DNA of 7,607 bases from Desulfobacteraceae bacterium (GTDB lineage Bacteria; Desulfobacterota; Desulfobacteria; Desulfobacterales; Desulfosalsimonadaceae). The notes beneath the pieces are model-generated. The model searched no databases. It saw only the letters and a list, made by a program, of their open reading frames with translations, and was not told the origin of the DNA. The stretch is from NCBI GenBank assembly GCA_007131845.1, contig SLPT01000320.1:1-7607 (forward strand), in the 5' to 3' direction. Every line of letters begins with the position of its first letter. Within the stretch, counting starts at the first letter, position 1. Shown here one piece after another: positions 6,870 to 7,607 of this stretch. A program made the translations under genes and the position numbers.

Positions 6870-7607
6870 ATGACAGCCGAAGAGATCCGACTGGGCAAAA
6901 CCCGGAAAAAGATGTTCAAGGACCAGGTGATGGAAATCCTTCCGGACGGCGGCAACCTGAATCTCTGCCTGACCTGCGGGCTCTGCGCGTCGGGCTGCCC
7001 CGCCGCCGGAATCGAAGGGATGGACCCGCGCACGTTTTTACGGCTGGCCGCCCTGGGCGTGGACGATGAAATTCTTTCCAGCGAGTGGGCCTGGTGGTGC
7101 ACCATGTGTCAGCGATGCATCCATGCATGCCCCATGACAATCGATATCCCGCGGCTCATCTTCAATGTGCGCTCGGCCTGGCCGCGCGATGACCGCCCCA
7201 AAGGAATACTGGCTTCCTGCGATGCCTCCCTGAAACATGACACATGCAGCGCCATGGGGGTCTCCGAGGAGGACTGGCGCTTTGTGGTGGAAGATGTGCT
7301 CGACGAAGTCCGCAGTGCGCAGCCGGGATTCGAAAATTTGGCCGCCCCCATCGACAAGGTGGGCGCCAGGCTGTTTTTAAACCAGAATTCGCGGGAGCCG
7401 GTCACCGAACCCGAAGAAATGGTCCCCTTATGGAAAATTCTTCATACCGTCGGCGCGGACTGGACATACGGCTCCAAGGGGTGGGGTGCGGAAAACTACT
7501 GCATGTTCCTGGCCGACGACCCGGCCTGGGAGAAGATCCTCCGGACCAAGGTGAAGGCCGTGGAGGACCTGGGCTGCAAGGTCTGGCTCAACACCGAGTG
7601 AGGGCAC
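6870..7607 (+). CDS. HdrC/HdrD-like Fe-S oxidoreductase, probable selenoprotein, runs off right edge
   Basis: A soluble iron-sulfur protein of the HdrC-HdrB/HdrD/GlpC type. ATG 6870 is preferred over GTG 6867 because AAGGAG (6858-6863) is 6 nt before it. Two classic [4Fe-4S] motifs are present: CxxCxxCxxxC at Cys33-43 and at Cys77-87. After a helical linker, a C-terminal cysteine-rich (CCG-type) domain begins about residue 165. The frame meets TGA at 7599-7601 (position 244) in the context NTE-TGA-GH. In CCG domains this point is usually ECGH, so the TGA is probably selenocysteine and the gene continues past the edge; GGG CAC are the last two codons seen. No transmembrane segment is visible, unlike membrane HdrE/DsrM partners. 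If the TGA is a real stop, the protein would be a truncated 243-residue HdrC-like subunit. Closest name uncertain (HdrD, HdrBC fusion or GlpC-like). Confidence 0.82.
7599..7601 (+). other. Probable selenocysteine TGA in the HdrD-like gene
   Basis: The TGA follows a glutamate codon and precedes Gly-His, matching ECGH with Cys replaced. Only six bases follow, so the SECIS cannot be seen. Support comes from the motif and from the two preceding genes showing the same Cys-to-Sec replacement. Confidence 0.75.

Noticed and set aside
1..7607. tRNA, rRNA, CRISPR array, insertion sequence or attachment site
   Set aside because: No cloverleaf, regularly spaced repeats, transposase motifs or terminal inverted repeats were seen on reading through both strands by eye.

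Overview
The window looks like the chromosome of an anaerobic, Sec-decoding (selenocysteine-using) bacterium. A sulfate-reducing Desulfobacterota is most likely, inferred from HdrA/MvhD/HdrD-type redox proteins in a GC-rich bacterial context with bacterial Shine-Dalgarno sites. The species cannot be fixed from the sequence. There is no sign of phage, IS elements, CRISPR, tRNA or rRNA.

Layout. (1) Positions 1-1182, minus strand: N-terminal ~394 codons of an amylosucrase (GH13) that runs off the left edge. (2) 1183-1437: a gap with a very strong hairpin terminator and a weak promoter candidate. (3) 1438-1935, minus strand: SlyD-like FKBP peptidyl-prolyl isomerase with a His/Cys-rich, probably metal-binding tail. 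(4) 1936-2304: a divergent AT-rich regulatory region with several dyads. (5) 2305-2811, plus strand: a HycI/FrhD-type [NiFe]-hydrogenase maturation protease. (6) 2812-3012: a regulatory gap with a perfect inverted repeat abutting a TATAAT box. (7) 3013-7607, plus strand: a tightly spaced operon of an HTH domain read in frame into a long HdrA, then MvhD, then an HdrC/HdrD-like Fe-S oxidoreductase that leaves the right edge.

The main result is that all three redox genes are interrupted by an in-frame TGA exactly where the family has a conserved cysteine: HdrA (3460-3462, the DCxxC motif), MvhD (6577-6579, the GCHLGxCHY motif) and the HdrD-like protein (7599-7601, the ECGH motif of a CCG domain). 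The first two TGAs are followed at 27 and 22 nt by hairpins with G-rich apical loops, as expected of bacterial SECIS elements. The SECIS of the third would lie outside the window. I read these as three consecutive selenoproteins, not pseudogenes. A standard gene caller would cut each of them short or split it.

Working model (inference): MvhD passes electrons from a hydrogenase or other donor to the flavin of HdrA. HdrA splits or merges electron pairs between a low-potential ferredoxin-type carrier and a disulfide-type or other acceptor handled by the HdrD-like subunit. The neighbouring hydrogenase protease and the metal-tailed SlyD fit a [NiFe] hydrogenase partner, but no hydrogenase large subunit is in the window.
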